Below are positions 52,485 to 60,563 of a stretch of 64,000 nt of DNA, in pieces. The stretch is from assembly GCA_035628915.1 (NCBI GenBank), contig DASPIW010000033.1, positions 83,342 to 147,341 on the forward strand, given 5' to 3'. The stretch's first letter is position 1; the number at the start of each line of letters is the position of its first letter. Source of the DNA: JARBUG01 sp035628915. Its GTDB lineage: Bacteria; Bacillota; Sulfobacillia; Symbiobacteriales; Symbiobacteriaceae. Under the pieces are notes generated by a model. It did not search any database and was not told where the DNA came from. It was given only the letters and a program-made list of their open reading frames with translations. Both the position numbers and the translations under genes were made by a program.

Positions 52485-53924
52485 CTATCCCCCCATCTGT
52501 GGTTTGGTCAAACCCAATACCTTTATGCGATACTGGAGTGTCTGGCGGGGCATGCCCAGCAATCGGGAAACCCGCGACAGATTCCAATCGCACTGCTCCA
52601 GAGCGGAGAGGAGCGCTTCCCGCTCCGCCCGGGCCAGTGAAACTCGCAGTTCGCGAGGGTTTACCGTTGCCGCCGGCACTGCAGTCGCCGGCGACTCCAC
52701 CACTTCACCCAACCCGGCTGCAGCCCTCTGCAGGTGTGCCGGCAAGTCGCGCAGCACCAGCTTCTCTCGCCGCGCCATGTGCAGCGATGCCTGAACGGCG
52801 TGTTCCAACTCCCGCACGTTTCCCGGCCAGGCGTAGGCTGCGAAGAATCGTTCTACGGCCGCGTCAACGCCGGAGACACGGGCGCCCAGCGCCCCGCGAT
52901 GCTTGCGCAGAAAGTGCTCCGTCAGCAGCGGAATGTCCGAACGCCGCTCCCGGAGGGGCGGCAGCTCCAGACAGACTACGTTGATGCGGTAGTAGAGGTC
53001 CTGCCGGAGATGCCGCTGATTCACAGCCTCCAGCGGGTCCTCGTTCGTAGAGGCGATCACTCGTACGTCGGCGCGCCGTTCCTTGACGTCCCCGACGCGG
53101 CGAAGGCGACCGTCCTGCAGCACGCGCAACAGCTTTGCCTGCAGGTTCAGATCCATTGAGTTGATTTCGTCGAGGTACAGCGTGCCGCCGTCGGCCAACT
53201 CAAACAGGCCGGGACGGTCCTCGGCGCCAGTGAAGCTGCCCCGCACGGTGCCGAAAAGGATGCTCTCAAGCAATCCCTCCGGCAGGGCGGCACAGTTCTG
53301 CATTACCAGCGGCCTGGCACTGCGGGGGCTCGCGTAATGAATCGCATGGACCAGCAGCTCCTTGCCGGTCCCCGTCTCCCCGTATACCAGCACAGGCGAA
53401 TCGCCCCGGGCGGCCAGCAGGGCCTGCTCCTTCACGGCGACAAGGCTCACGTGGGCGCCGATCAGATCATCAAGCGTATAGCGCGCCTCACTGCGGGCCT
53501 CCGCCTGACCCTTGCGCTTGCCCAGCAGCTCCGCCCGCAGGTCGACAACCTGTTCCGAGAGCTCCCGCACGTGCGTGACATCCTTGGAGATCTCGACGGC
53601 CCCGACGAGCCGGCCCTGTTCATCCCGAATGGGCCACGTGGAGTTTACCGTCGTCACCCGTAGCCCCTTGTAGTTGGTAAAGGTCTGCTGCTGGTTTACG
53701 ATCGGATCGCCCGTCTCCAGTACCTTCAGGATCGTGCTTGTATGTTCATTGAGCGAAGGGTATACCTCAAGCAGGTGCTTCCCCTTGACTTCGTGAGGTT
53801 CCAGGCCATCATTGAGCCCTGCCTGGGGGTTATACAGCACGGTAAAGCCCCGGCAGTCGACGACATGTATGCCTTCGTCCACGTTGAGCAACAGCGCTTG
53901 CACTAGCGGCTCGAGGCTGATAAT
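52485..53924 (-). CDS. Sigma-54-dependent activator with PAS sensor (RocR-like)
   Basis: About 479 residues. A PAS domain (about 5-120, VDEGIHVVDCRGFTVLYNPQAG) senses a signal. The AAA+ domain carries Walker A GETGTGKE, the sigma-54 contact loop GSFTGA (usually GAFTGA), Walker B LYLDEINSM and the arginine region DLYYRINVVCLELPPLRER. A Fis-type HTH (about 440-475, NLSRVSRLLGMPRQTLQYRI) binds DNA. A strong AAGGAGG precedes an ATT codon at 53924, suggesting an unusual AUU start; TTG at 53981 is the alternative and would overlap the patatin gene. It is the likely activator of the kdd-kam operon, whose sigma-54 promoter lies 3 kb away. Confidence 0.9.
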   Translation of the reverse strand: MISLEPLVQALLLNVDEGIHVVDCRGFTVLYNPQAGLNDGLEPHEVKGKHLLEVYPSLNEHTSTILKVLETGDPIVNQQQTFTNYKGLRVTTVNSTWPIRDEQGRLVGAVEISKDVTHVRELSEQVVDLRAELLGKRKGQAEARSEARYTLDDLIGAHVSLVAVKEQALLAARGDSPVLVYGETGTGKELLVHAIHYASPRSARPLVMQNCAALPEGLLESILFGTVRGSFTGAEDRPGLFELADGGTLYLDEINSMDLNLQAKLLRVLQDGRLRRVGDVKERRADVRVIASTNEDPLEAVNQRHLRQDLYYRINVVCLELPPLRERRSDIPLLTEHFLRKHRGALGARVSGVDAAVERFFAAYAWPGNVRELEHAVQASLHMARREKLVLRDLPAHLQRAAAGLGEVVESPATAVPAATVNPRELRVSLARAEREALLSALEQCDWNLSRVSRLLGMPRQTLQYRIKVLGLTKPQMGG

Positions 53925-53943
53925 ACCAAGCCCCTCCTTCCGG

Positions 53944-54756
53944 CTATTCCGGCGACGGCAGGTTCCTTTTCTCAGCGGCAACCCGATCCAGCGTGGCCAG
54001 GATCTCCGGGATGGCTGCTTCCGCCGCTTCCCGGCCTGCTCGTACCATGTCTTCCACCCGCTCCAGCTCCATCACGCTGAAATCGTGCAGGGGAGGCTGA
54101 ATCGTCACATCTGCTTCGCGCAGGGATTTCTCCACCTGCGGACGCTGCACCAGCGCCAGGCTCTGGAGCATGATGTGCAGCAGATTACGCAGGGGTTTTC
54201 CGGTCGGCCCCGGCCGGTTCAGTTCCACGCCTATGACCAGGTCGGCGCCCATTGACCGAACCACGGTTGACGGAACAGGATGGACCAGTCCGCCGTCGAC
54301 CAGCGTGTGCGTTCCGACCCGGACCGGCAGGAAAATTCCCGGAAACGCACAACTGGCTCTCACAGCCGTGGAGACCCGCCCCGAGTTGAGCAGCACCTCG
54401 GTGCCCGTCAGCAGGTCGGTGGCCGTTGCCACGAAAGGAATCTTTAAGTCTCTAAACTGTACGTCTCCCATGTTCCCCAACACAAAACGTTCGAGCCCCT
54501 CGGCGTCAAGCAGCCCGTCCCGGCGCAGCTTCAGGCGGACGAGCGCCCGCCAGTTGAGCTGTTCACAAATACGCTCCAGCAGCCATGGATCCAGCCCGGC
54601 ACAGAACATGGCGCCCACCAGGCTCCCGGCGGAAGTCCCTGCCACATAGTCAATGGGAATACGGTGCGCAACAAGGGCCTGGAGAACGCCAATGTGTGCG
54701 ATGCCCCGGGCAAAGCCGCCTCCCAAAGCGAGGCCCATCTTCACCTGCGGTGCCAC
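53944..54756 (-). CDS. Patatin-like phospholipase / esterase
   Basis: A 270-residue enzyme with the Ser-Asp dyad of the RssA/patatin group: oxyanion-hole GGGFARGIAHIGVL, nucleophile in GTSAGS and the Asp in VDGGLVHPVP. It hydrolyses lipid acyl esters; the substrate is unknown. GTG start with GGAGGAGGA upstream. Its stop lies 20 bases before the activator's ribosome-proximal start, so the two are likely cotranscribed. Confidence 0.9.
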   Translation of the reverse strand: MAPQVKMGLALGGGFARGIAHIGVLQALVAHRIPIDYVAGTSAGSLVGAMFCAGLDPWLLERICEQLNWRALVRLKLRRDGLLDAEGLERFVLGNMGDVQFRDLKIPFVATATDLLTGTEVLLNSGRVSTAVRASCAFPGIFLPVRVGTHTLVDGGLVHPVPSTVVRSMGADLVIGVELNRPGPTGKPLRNLLHIMLQSLALVQRPQVEKSLREADVTIQPPLHDFSVMELERVEDMVRAGREAAEAAIPEILATLDRVAAEKRNLPSPE

Positions 54757-54858
54757 TCGGCTCCTCCTCCATCATGCCACTGCCAATATTGTACAGGCGG
54801 TAAAGACGCAATTCTACCACTTTCTGTGAAACCCGGTCAGATTGCAGACTATGCAAAA

Positions 54859-54883
54859 GGCGGAGGCCTTGTCGACCTCCGCC
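54859..54883 (-). terminator. Terminator after the anti-sigma gene
   Basis: A perfect 8-bp stem (54859-54866 with 54876-54883), followed on the minus strand by TTTTGC. Confidence 0.75.
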
Positions 54884-54900
54884 GTCATGATCTTTGTGAT

Positions 54901-55662
54901 TCAGGGATTGATCGTAACCTGCCATACAGCCGGAGGCACAGGTACCTGTACAGGCAGGTTGCTCAACGTCAGTGTCAGCGCCCGTCCCGGGAGCACCGGT
55001 TCATACTCGGCGCTGACCAGCACCTCATCGTCCGTGCGCTCGATCGTGAGATGCCGGAACTTGATGGTCCCGTTCGGTCCCGAAAGTACCGCCTGATAGC
55101 GGTTTCTGCCGGCCTGAGAATCCAGAACGGCGCCCCGGAGGGCATACTGAATCCGAACCGCATTCGTCCCGAGAGCAGGAGCATACGCGTCGAGCCTGAC
55201 ACCGTCATGCTCCGTAGATGCCACAGGCTCGCCGGGCTCCGTCAGATTGAGAACCTCCACATCGGTGCCTGGGTACAGCAGATTCGTGGCGAGCCCACCC
55301 ACTAAGGGAATGGATGCGATCTGCTGAGACAGGTCGGTTGATCGGCTTGCCACGACCAACAATACGAGGAAGACGGCTGCAACTGCACCGGCATAGGCCG
55401 GCCAGGATTGCCACCAGGCGCGCCGCCGCATCGGCCGAAGCGTCACTTCGATGCGGGTCAGAAGTTCGGGCGGACAGACCCCCTCATCAACCCAATCCTT
55501 CAGCCCCCGACTCAGTGCCTTACCTATGTCCCGCATGGCCGCGGCCTCCTCTGAGCATGCCTGGCATGTGGACAGGTGGTGCTCAACCTCGCGCTGCCGG
55601 TCTGGCGGGAGGTCCCCGTGAAGGTACGCTGTGAGGTCCAGCTGAAAGTCTTCACACTGCAT
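54901..55662 (-). CDS. Zinc-finger transmembrane anti-sigma factor
   Basis: 253 residues. The N-terminal zf-HC2 anti-sigma domain carries the H-x3-C-x2-C motif (HHLSTCQAC, about residues 28-36). A single transmembrane helix lies at about 90-107 (AGAVAAVFLVLLVVA). The extracellular part of about 140 residues is beta-rich (DUF4179-like) and presumably senses an envelope signal. Its ATG overlaps the sigma-factor stop (TAATG), the classic coupled arrangement of an ECF sigma factor and its inhibitor. Confidence 0.9.
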   Translation of the reverse strand: MQCEDFQLDLTAYLHGDLPPDRQREVEHHLSTCQACSEEAAAMRDIGKALSRGLKDWVDEGVCPPELLTRIEVTLRPMRRRAWWQSWPAYAGAVAAVFLVLLVVASRSTDLSQQIASIPLVGGLATNLLYPGTDVEVLNLTEPGEPVASTEHDGVRLDAYAPALGTNAVRIQYALRGAVLDSQAGRNRYQAVLSGPNGTIKFRHLTIERTDDEVLVSAEYEPVLPGRALTLTLSNLPVQVPVPPAVWQVTINP

Positions 55663-56174
55663 TACACAGCGCCTCTCCTTTCGCCCTGGTCAGATTGCAG
55701 CATGCCCTTCAGTTGCTTGAGGGCGGTGTGCAGCCGGGACTTTACCGTGCCCAGGGGAATATCGAGGGCATTGGCGATGTCTTCAAGCTGCATATCGTTG
55801 AGAAACCGCAGGACGACTACAGCGCGGTACCGCTCATCCAACTGGCGGACGGCTTCCCACACTTCGCTGCCCAGCGGAATATCCACGTCAGGCGTAGCCC
55901 GCTCCTCGGCAAGGTCTTCCGGGCGTTCCACTGGAACCACCCGCATCCGCTTGCGCAGAATTTGCGTGCACGTGTTGACGAGGATGCGGCGGACCCAGGC
56001 CGGGAAGGCCGTGGCGCCGCCCTTGAGTTGGTCAAACGCACGGAAGGCACGGATGGTCGTCTCCTGAACGGCGTCGCCGGCGTCGGCTTCGTTGCCGAGA
56101 ATGGCCCAGGCTGTACGATACAAGCGGCCCGCTTCCGGCTTAAAAAGAGCGAAGAAGCGATCCTCTGAGGTCAC
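55662..56174 (-). CDS. ECF-family RNA polymerase sigma factor
   Basis: 170 residues with region 2 (LYRTAWAILGNEADAGDAVQETTIRAFRAFDQLKGGATAFPAWVRRILVNTC) and region 4 (LDERYRAVVVLRFLNDMQLEDIANALDIPLGTVKSRLHTALKQL), no region 3 or extra domains; SigW-like in general look. GTG start with AAGGGGGT. It is kept inactive by the coupled anti-sigma factor. TGAACCTTTT at 56261-56252 resembles a SigW-type -35 box and may allow self-activation. Confidence 0.92.
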   Translation of the reverse strand: MTSEDRFFALFKPEAGRLYRTAWAILGNEADAGDAVQETTIRAFRAFDQLKGGATAFPAWVRRILVNTCTQILRKRMRVVPVERPEDLAEERATPDVDIPLGSEVWEAVRQLDERYRAVVVLRFLNDMQLEDIANALDIPLGTVKSRLHTALKQLKGMLQSDQGERRGAV

Positions 56175-56251
56175 AGTCGGTACCCCCTTCTAGATGCAGC
56201 GCCGCACCCGCCGGTAGGAACGCTACACCACAATGAGCGCGTCTCGGATTA

Positions 56252-56261
56252 AAAAGGTTCA
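56252..56261 (-). promoter_or_regulatory. Possible ECF-type -35 box upstream of the sigma factor
   Basis: TGAACCTTTT on the minus strand, about 80 bases before the sigma-factor start, resembles the SigW-type -35 box. No convincing CGTA-like -10 box is seen at the right distance, so the call is weak. The rest of 56175-56389 holds nothing that I recognise. Confidence 0.3.
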
Positions 56262-56389
56262 TGTGAGAGTGCGAAAATGTGTCGCTTCACATCCACATAC
56301 CTGGAGGGGTATGATGGCATGCCCGGGAAGTCGCCGAAGTATCCTATCGTGCGGAGTTGAACGGCATCCCGTTAGATTAGACGTAAATG

Positions 56390-56418
56390 AACGAGCCTGC
56401 CCTTCACAAGAAACGGGC
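56390..56418 (-). terminator. Terminator hairpin after the XapX ORF
   Basis: Inverted repeat GAGCCTGCCC / GGGCAGGCTC (about 56391-56400 and 56415-56424) downstream of the small XapX gene on the minus strand. The plus side has a CACTTTTT run, the minus side only a weak T content, so orientation is uncertain. Confidence 0.5.
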
Positions 56419-56436
56419 AGGCTCGCACTTTTTCTA

Positions 56437-56595
56437 CTACCGTTTCCCGAGCACGTAGCCCAAAGTGATGCCGATAATGCCCAGAATGCCGGCAATGGTC
56501 GGGGGGGCCGGGACGGGCAACTTTAGCTTGGCAAAGGCGAATCCGACAATGGCGCCCGACACGAGCGCAAACAGCCACTCTTTGTACTGGACCAA
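56437..56595 (-). CDS. XapX-domain small membrane protein
   Basis: A 52-residue protein found by reading the minus strand directly after argS: it starts TTG-GTC-CAG-TAC and ends at TAG 56437. It is two hydrophobic segments (LFALVSGAIVGFAFAKL and PTIAGILGIIGITLGYVLG) separated by KLPVPAPP, the pattern of the XapX/DUF1427 family, small inner-membrane proteins of unknown role. TTG start one base after the argS stop, without a clear ribosome site, so translation is probably coupled to argS. Confidence 0.7.
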   Translation of the reverse strand: MVQYKEWLFALVSGAIVGFAFAKLKLPVPAPPTIAGILGIIGITLGYVLGKR

Positions 56596-56596
56596 A

Positions 56597-58276
56597 CTAC
56601 ATCCGCTCCGGGGCGCTTACGCCCATGAAAGTCAGTGCGTTGCGAATAACGATCCGGGCGGCATCACACAGAAGCAGGCGGGCCTGCGTCAGCGGCGCGT
56701 CGTCGGTCACCACGCGGCACCTGGTATAGAAACTGTGGAATACCGTGGCCAGCTCATTGACATATCGTGTCAGGCGGTGGGCCTCCCGGGCATCGGCCGC
56801 CCCGATGATCTCCTCGGGGAACTCGGCAAGCTTGCGCATGAGGTCGGTCTCGGACTCATCGGTCAGCAGGCTCAGGTCGGCCTCATCAGCTTCAGGAACT
56901 GCCCTGCCCGTCTCCTCAGCCTGCCGCAGGATGCTGCAAATCCGGGCATGCGCATACTGCACGTAGTAGACCGGGTTGTCGCTCGACTTCAGGTTGGCCA
57001 GATCGAGATCAAAGTCCATATGGGCGTCCAGGCCGCGCATCAGGAAGAAGTAGCGGGCGGCGTCCACCGAGACCTGCTCCAGCAGGTCTTCCATCAGCAC
57101 AAAGTTACCCTTGCGCTTGGACATCCGGAACTCCTCGCCGTTCTTGAACAGGCGGACGATCTGCGTGAACAGAATCTCCAGCGACGCTTTTGAATGGCCG
57201 AGGCACTCCACCATGGCCTTCATGCGGCCCAGGTACCCGTGGTGGTCCTGGCCGAGCACATCGATGAGAATGTCGTTGCCACGGTCGTACTTGTCCATGT
57301 GATAGCAGGCATCCACCGCGAAGTAGGTCTTCTCGCCGTCCGACTTGACCAGGACCCGGTCCTTGTCGTCGCCATACTCGGTGGTGCGCATCCAAATGGC
57401 GCCGTCCGCCTCGTACGCCGTCCCTGAGGCCAAAAGCCGCTTCACCAGTTCGTCAGGCTTGCCGGCGTCACGCAGCGACCGCTCGCTAAACCAGCGGTTG
57501 AAGACGACCCCGTAGTTCCTGAGCACTTCTTCCTGCCCGCTGCGAAAATACTCGGGCGCCCAGCGCTCAAGGAAAGCGAGGCGCTCTTCCTCGGGCTTAG
57601 CCAGGAAATGGGGGTGGAGTGTGAGCAGTTCCCGGGCGGCATCAATGACGTAGTCACCGGGGTAGCAGCCTTCGGGAATCTGGATGGTGGCGCCCCTGAG
57701 CTCCTGCGCGCGGAGATCCACCGACTTGGCCAGCAGCTTGACCTGATTGCCCGAATCGTTGACATAGAACTCGGTCTTGCAGTCGTAACCGGCGGCATTG
57801 AGCAGCCGTCCCAGCGTGCTGCCGTAAGCACCTGACCGGGCCTGCACCAGCACCATAGGGCCGGTAGGGTTGGCACTGACGTACTCTAGCAGAATCCGCT
57901 TGCCCTGGCCGTGCTCGCTGGCGCCGAACTGGGCGCCCTCCGCCTTGATGGCGGGCAGCACTTGATGGACCCAGCCGGACTTCAGGCGGATATTGATAAA
58001 GCCCGGCCCGGCGATCTCTGCACCCAGGATCCAGGTGCCATCGGTCCGGAGATGCTTGAGTATGACCTCGGCGACCGCCCGGGGCGCCTTGCGCTCGGGC
58101 TTGGCCAGCACCATGGCAAGGTTGGTGGCATAGTCGCCGTGCGCCTTGTCCTTCGGGACCTCCAGCACAATCGTACCCGGGGCGGGCCCCACAAGCTCAC
58201 CGGCCGCCACGGCGGACGTGATCGCGTCCGTCAGGACCTGCCGCAACTGAACTCTGATCTGTTCGATAACACGCAC
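56597..58276 (-). CDS. argS: Arginyl-tRNA synthetase
   Basis: 559 residues, class I synthetase charging tRNA-Arg. The N-terminal ArgS additional domain (VPKDKAHGDYATNLAM), the catalytic core and the C-terminal DALR anticodon-binding domain (HARICSILRQAEETG, ending LCDAARIVIRNALTFMGVSAPERM) are all present. The KMSK-type loop reads RMSKRKGN. The HIGH signature after ANPTGP is replaced by VLVQ (canonical: HVGH). GTG 58276 is chosen for AGGAGG upstream. It is downstream of speB. Confidence 0.93.
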   Translation of the reverse strand: MRVIEQIRVQLRQVLTDAITSAVAAGELVGPAPGTIVLEVPKDKAHGDYATNLAMVLAKPERKAPRAVAEVILKHLRTDGTWILGAEIAGPGFINIRLKSGWVHQVLPAIKAEGAQFGASEHGQGKRILLEYVSANPTGPMVLVQARSGAYGSTLGRLLNAAGYDCKTEFYVNDSGNQVKLLAKSVDLRAQELRGATIQIPEGCYPGDYVIDAARELLTLHPHFLAKPEEERLAFLERWAPEYFRSGQEEVLRNYGVVFNRWFSERSLRDAGKPDELVKRLLASGTAYEADGAIWMRTTEYGDDKDRVLVKSDGEKTYFAVDACYHMDKYDRGNDILIDVLGQDHHGYLGRMKAMVECLGHSKASLEILFTQIVRLFKNGEEFRMSKRKGNFVLMEDLLEQVSVDAARYFFLMRGLDAHMDFDLDLANLKSSDNPVYYVQYAHARICSILRQAEETGRAVPEADEADLSLLTDESETDLMRKLAEFPEEIIGAADAREAHRLTRYVNELATVFHSFYTRCRVVTDDAPLTQARLLLCDAARIVIRNALTFMGVSAPERM

Positions 58277-58295
58277 GCCTCTCAGCCTCCTCAAT

Positions 58296-59177
58296 CTATC
58301 CGAACGCCAAAATAGCCTCGCGGATCAGCTTGGCGGCCAGTACCACAGTCCGGTCCGTCTGGTCCAGACCGGGCGCCACCTCGACGATATCAAAGCCGAC
58401 CACATTACGGCCTTTGAAGGCCATGACCGCATCAATCAGTTCCCGGCTGGTGATGCCTCCGGGCTCGGGAGTGCCGGTGCCGGGTGCAAACGCCGGATCT
58501 ACCACATCAATGTCGAGGGTGAAATAGAGCGGACGACTGCCGAATCCGTTGATGACCTGCTGGAGCGGGCGCAGCACCTCATGGGGGAAGAGATTGCACT
58601 GCTGGCTCGAGAACTGGTACTCTTCCGCCGTGCCGCTGCGAATGCCGAACTGATACAGGTTCTTGGCCGGCAGGAAATCCAGGCAGCGTCGCATGACCGC
58701 AGCGTGGGAGAGCGGATTGCCAAGGTAATCCTCGCGCAGGTCGGCATGGGCGTCAAAATGGACGAGCAGGAGGTCGTTCCCGTACTTTTCATATGCAGCC
58801 TTCACGCACGGCAGAGAGACCAGATGCTCACCGCCCAGCATGAAAGGAATCTTCCCGTCCCGGATGATTTTGCGGGCTACCTGCTCGGCCCGGTCCAGCG
58901 TCTCCTTGGCATCGCCGAAAACGACGGCGACGTCGCCCAAGTCGAAGAACTGCTTGTCCGCCAGGGTGGCGAAGCTGTGGAAGCTGAACTCTTCGATGCC
59001 GTAGCTGGCCTCACGGATGCGCCCCGGACCGAACCGGGTACCCGGACGGAATGACGTTGTAAAATCCTGCCCGATGCCGAAGAGCACCACCCGGCTGGAG
59101 TCGTACGCGTCAGAAGCGCCCATGAAATCGGACAGCCGTTCAATATGGGAGAAGCCGGCGAAGTTGAGGCCACCCAT
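58296..59177 (-). CDS. speB: Agmatinase / ureohydrolase
   Basis: 293 residues of the arginase/agmatinase fold, splitting urea from agmatine to give putrescine, or from N1-aminopropylagmatine to give spermidine as in thermophiles. Binuclear manganese ligands are in GGEHLV, HFDAHADLR and DIDVVDPAFAPGTGTPEPGG. The ATG overlaps the speE stop (TAATG). No arginine decarboxylase gene is in the window, so the exact substrate is undecided. Confidence 0.92.
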   Translation of the reverse strand: MGGLNFAGFSHIERLSDFMGASDAYDSSRVVLFGIGQDFTTSFRPGTRFGPGRIREASYGIEEFSFHSFATLADKQFFDLGDVAVVFGDAKETLDRAEQVARKIIRDGKIPFMLGGEHLVSLPCVKAAYEKYGNDLLLVHFDAHADLREDYLGNPLSHAAVMRRCLDFLPAKNLYQFGIRSGTAEEYQFSSQQCNLFPHEVLRPLQQVINGFGSRPLYFTLDIDVVDPAFAPGTGTPEPGGITSRELIDAVMAFKGRNVVGFDIVEVAPGLDQTDRTVVLAAKLIREAILAFG

Positions 59178-60028
59178 TACTTTGCCGCCTCCTCCGTAAC
59201 TGCCTGGACAAACCGAGGCAATTGGAAAGCAGCGATATGCAAGTTCGGGGTGTAGTACTTCGTCTGCAGGTCCGCAAAGCGCGCATGCACATCGGCATCA
59301 AGCGGGTCGTGCACCTTAGAGCCCATCGTAAAGCTCCACAGGCCTGTCGGGTAAGTCGGCACCGCGCATGTGTACAGCCGGGTAATCGGGAACGACTTGC
59401 TGATGCCCCCGAAAGCCCGCTTGATTACGTGGGCATTTGTCCAGGGCGATTCCGTCTGGGCGACCATCACCCCATCGCCGGTCAGGCACCGATAGACATT
59501 GGCGTAAAACTCGGGGGTGAAAAGGCCCTCGCCGGGTCCCACTGGCTCACTCGAGTCGATGATAATGACGTCGTACTCCGCCTCGCGGTCCTTGACCCAT
59601 TTGATGCCATCTTCGACATGTACATGGACCTTCGGGTTGCCAGTCAGCGCCACAGAGATGTTGGGGAAGAATTCCTTCGCGGTCTCAATGACGCGCCCGT
59701 CGATTTCCACCAAGTCGATATGTTCTACGCCGGGGTGTTTGGCCACCTCGCGCACCATGCCCCCGTCGCCGCCACCAATCACCAGGACCCGCTTCGGGTT
59801 CGGGTGGGTCAACAGCGGCACGTGGGCGCCCATTTCGTGATACACGAACTCGTCCACGTCGTTGGTCTGGAAGAACCCGTCCAGCGCCAGCAAGCGGCCC
59901 CACTGGGGCGTCTCGACAATGGTGAGCTCCTGAAACTGGGTCTGCTCATGGTGCAGGGTTCGGGTAACACGCACGGACAGACGCATGTTGTCCGTCTGCT
60001 GTTCAGTTAAGTAAAGCTCCAAGGTCAT
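59177..60028 (-). CDS. speE: Polyamine aminopropyltransferase (spermidine synthase)
   Basis: 283 residues; transfers an aminopropyl group from decarboxylated S-adenosylmethionine to putrescine or agmatine. The SAM-binding motif VLVIGGGDGGMVREV, the acidic VEIDGRVIE and the catalytic DSSEPVGPGEGLF are typical, as is the N-terminal beta-hairpin domain. ATG 60028 has AAAGGAG upstream. It forms a coupled pair with speB, with argS 20 bases beyond. Confidence 0.95.
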   Translation of the reverse strand: MTLELYLTEQQTDNMRLSVRVTRTLHHEQTQFQELTIVETPQWGRLLALDGFFQTNDVDEFVYHEMGAHVPLLTHPNPKRVLVIGGGDGGMVREVAKHPGVEHIDLVEIDGRVIETAKEFFPNISVALTGNPKVHVHVEDGIKWVKDREAEYDVIIIDSSEPVGPGEGLFTPEFYANVYRCLTGDGVMVAQTESPWTNAHVIKRAFGGISKSFPITRLYTCAVPTYPTGLWSFTMGSKVHDPLDADVHARFADLQTKYYTPNLHIAAFQLPRFVQAVTEEAAK

Positions 60029-60117
60029 GGGGCTCCTTTCCACGGCAGGGCCTTCTAAGTACCGTCAAATTATAGCACAACGCCCGGCGCCGGGGCAAAA
60101 CGTTCCTATGGAACCTC

Positions 60118-60147
60118 TTGACACACCTAACCCAGAAGGTGTAAGAT
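60118..60147 (+). promoter_or_regulatory. Sigma-A-type promoter of the aspS T-box transcript
   Basis: TTGACA (60118-60123), 18-base spacer, TAAGAT (60142-60147), just upstream of T-box stem I. Confidence 0.75.
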
Positions 60148-60159
60148 GCGGAACAATAG

Positions 60160-60403
60160 CCCGAAAGCGATGACCGGGACAAAGTACCCTGAGTCACGTG
60201 GCCTTCAGAGAGCCGTCCACCGGTGGAAGGACGGCGACCACGCTCAGGCGAATGACACCCGGGAGCGGCGCCCAAAAGGGGGACACCCCAAGTAGGAGCG
60301 GACGGCACCCCACCGTTACCGGGGAGAGTGGCTGCTGTGGCTGGCAGCAACTAGGGTGGTACCGCGAGCGCAACCTCGTCCCTATCAAGGGCGGGGTTTT
60401 TTT
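60160..60403 (+). promoter_or_regulatory. T-box riboswitch with an Asp (GAC) specifier
   Basis: Stem I can be drawn: CCGGG (lower) and CCTGAG...CTCAGG (upper) flank a specifier loop with the loop-E strands AGTA (60183-60186) and GAA. The three bases after GAA-T are GAC (60254-60256), followed by A, which reads as an Asp codon. The T-box sequence AGGGTGGTACCGCG is at 60353-60366; its TGGT can pair with a tRNA ending GCCA through a wobble, and the tRNA-Asp at 62561 has that end. A terminator stem with a T7 run ends at 60403. Uncharged tRNA-Asp should therefore allow read-through into aspS. Confidence 0.9.
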
Positions 60404-60425
60404 GTGCCCAAAGGGGGGTGATCAC

Positions 60426-60563
60426 ATGGATGACGGCGATAACGACGATAACGATAACGATCCCCACAACAAGAACATCAATTTAGAGGAGGAGTTCCGT
60501 CATGTCTGCAATCATGTCGCAGATCCGTGTGCTCGCGTCCCAGCTAAATGCCCACGTTGGTGA
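60426..60563 (+). CDS. Possible Asp/Asn-rich leader peptide ORF overlapping the aspS start
   Basis: A 45-codon frame starting ATG 60426 after AAGGGGGGTG, between the T-box terminator and aspS and in a different frame from aspS. Codons 2-19 contain seven Asp and six Asn codons (MDDGDNDDNDNDPHNKNIN). The frame runs through the aspS ribosome site and start (60502) and stops at 60563. A sensor of charged tRNA-Asp and tRNA-Asn acting on aspS translation is a plausible role. The GATAAC repetition could also be a chance simple repeat, and no peptide family is known to me. Confidence 0.5.
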   Translation: MDDGDNDDNDNDPHNKNINLEEEFRHVCNHVADPCARVPAKCPRW

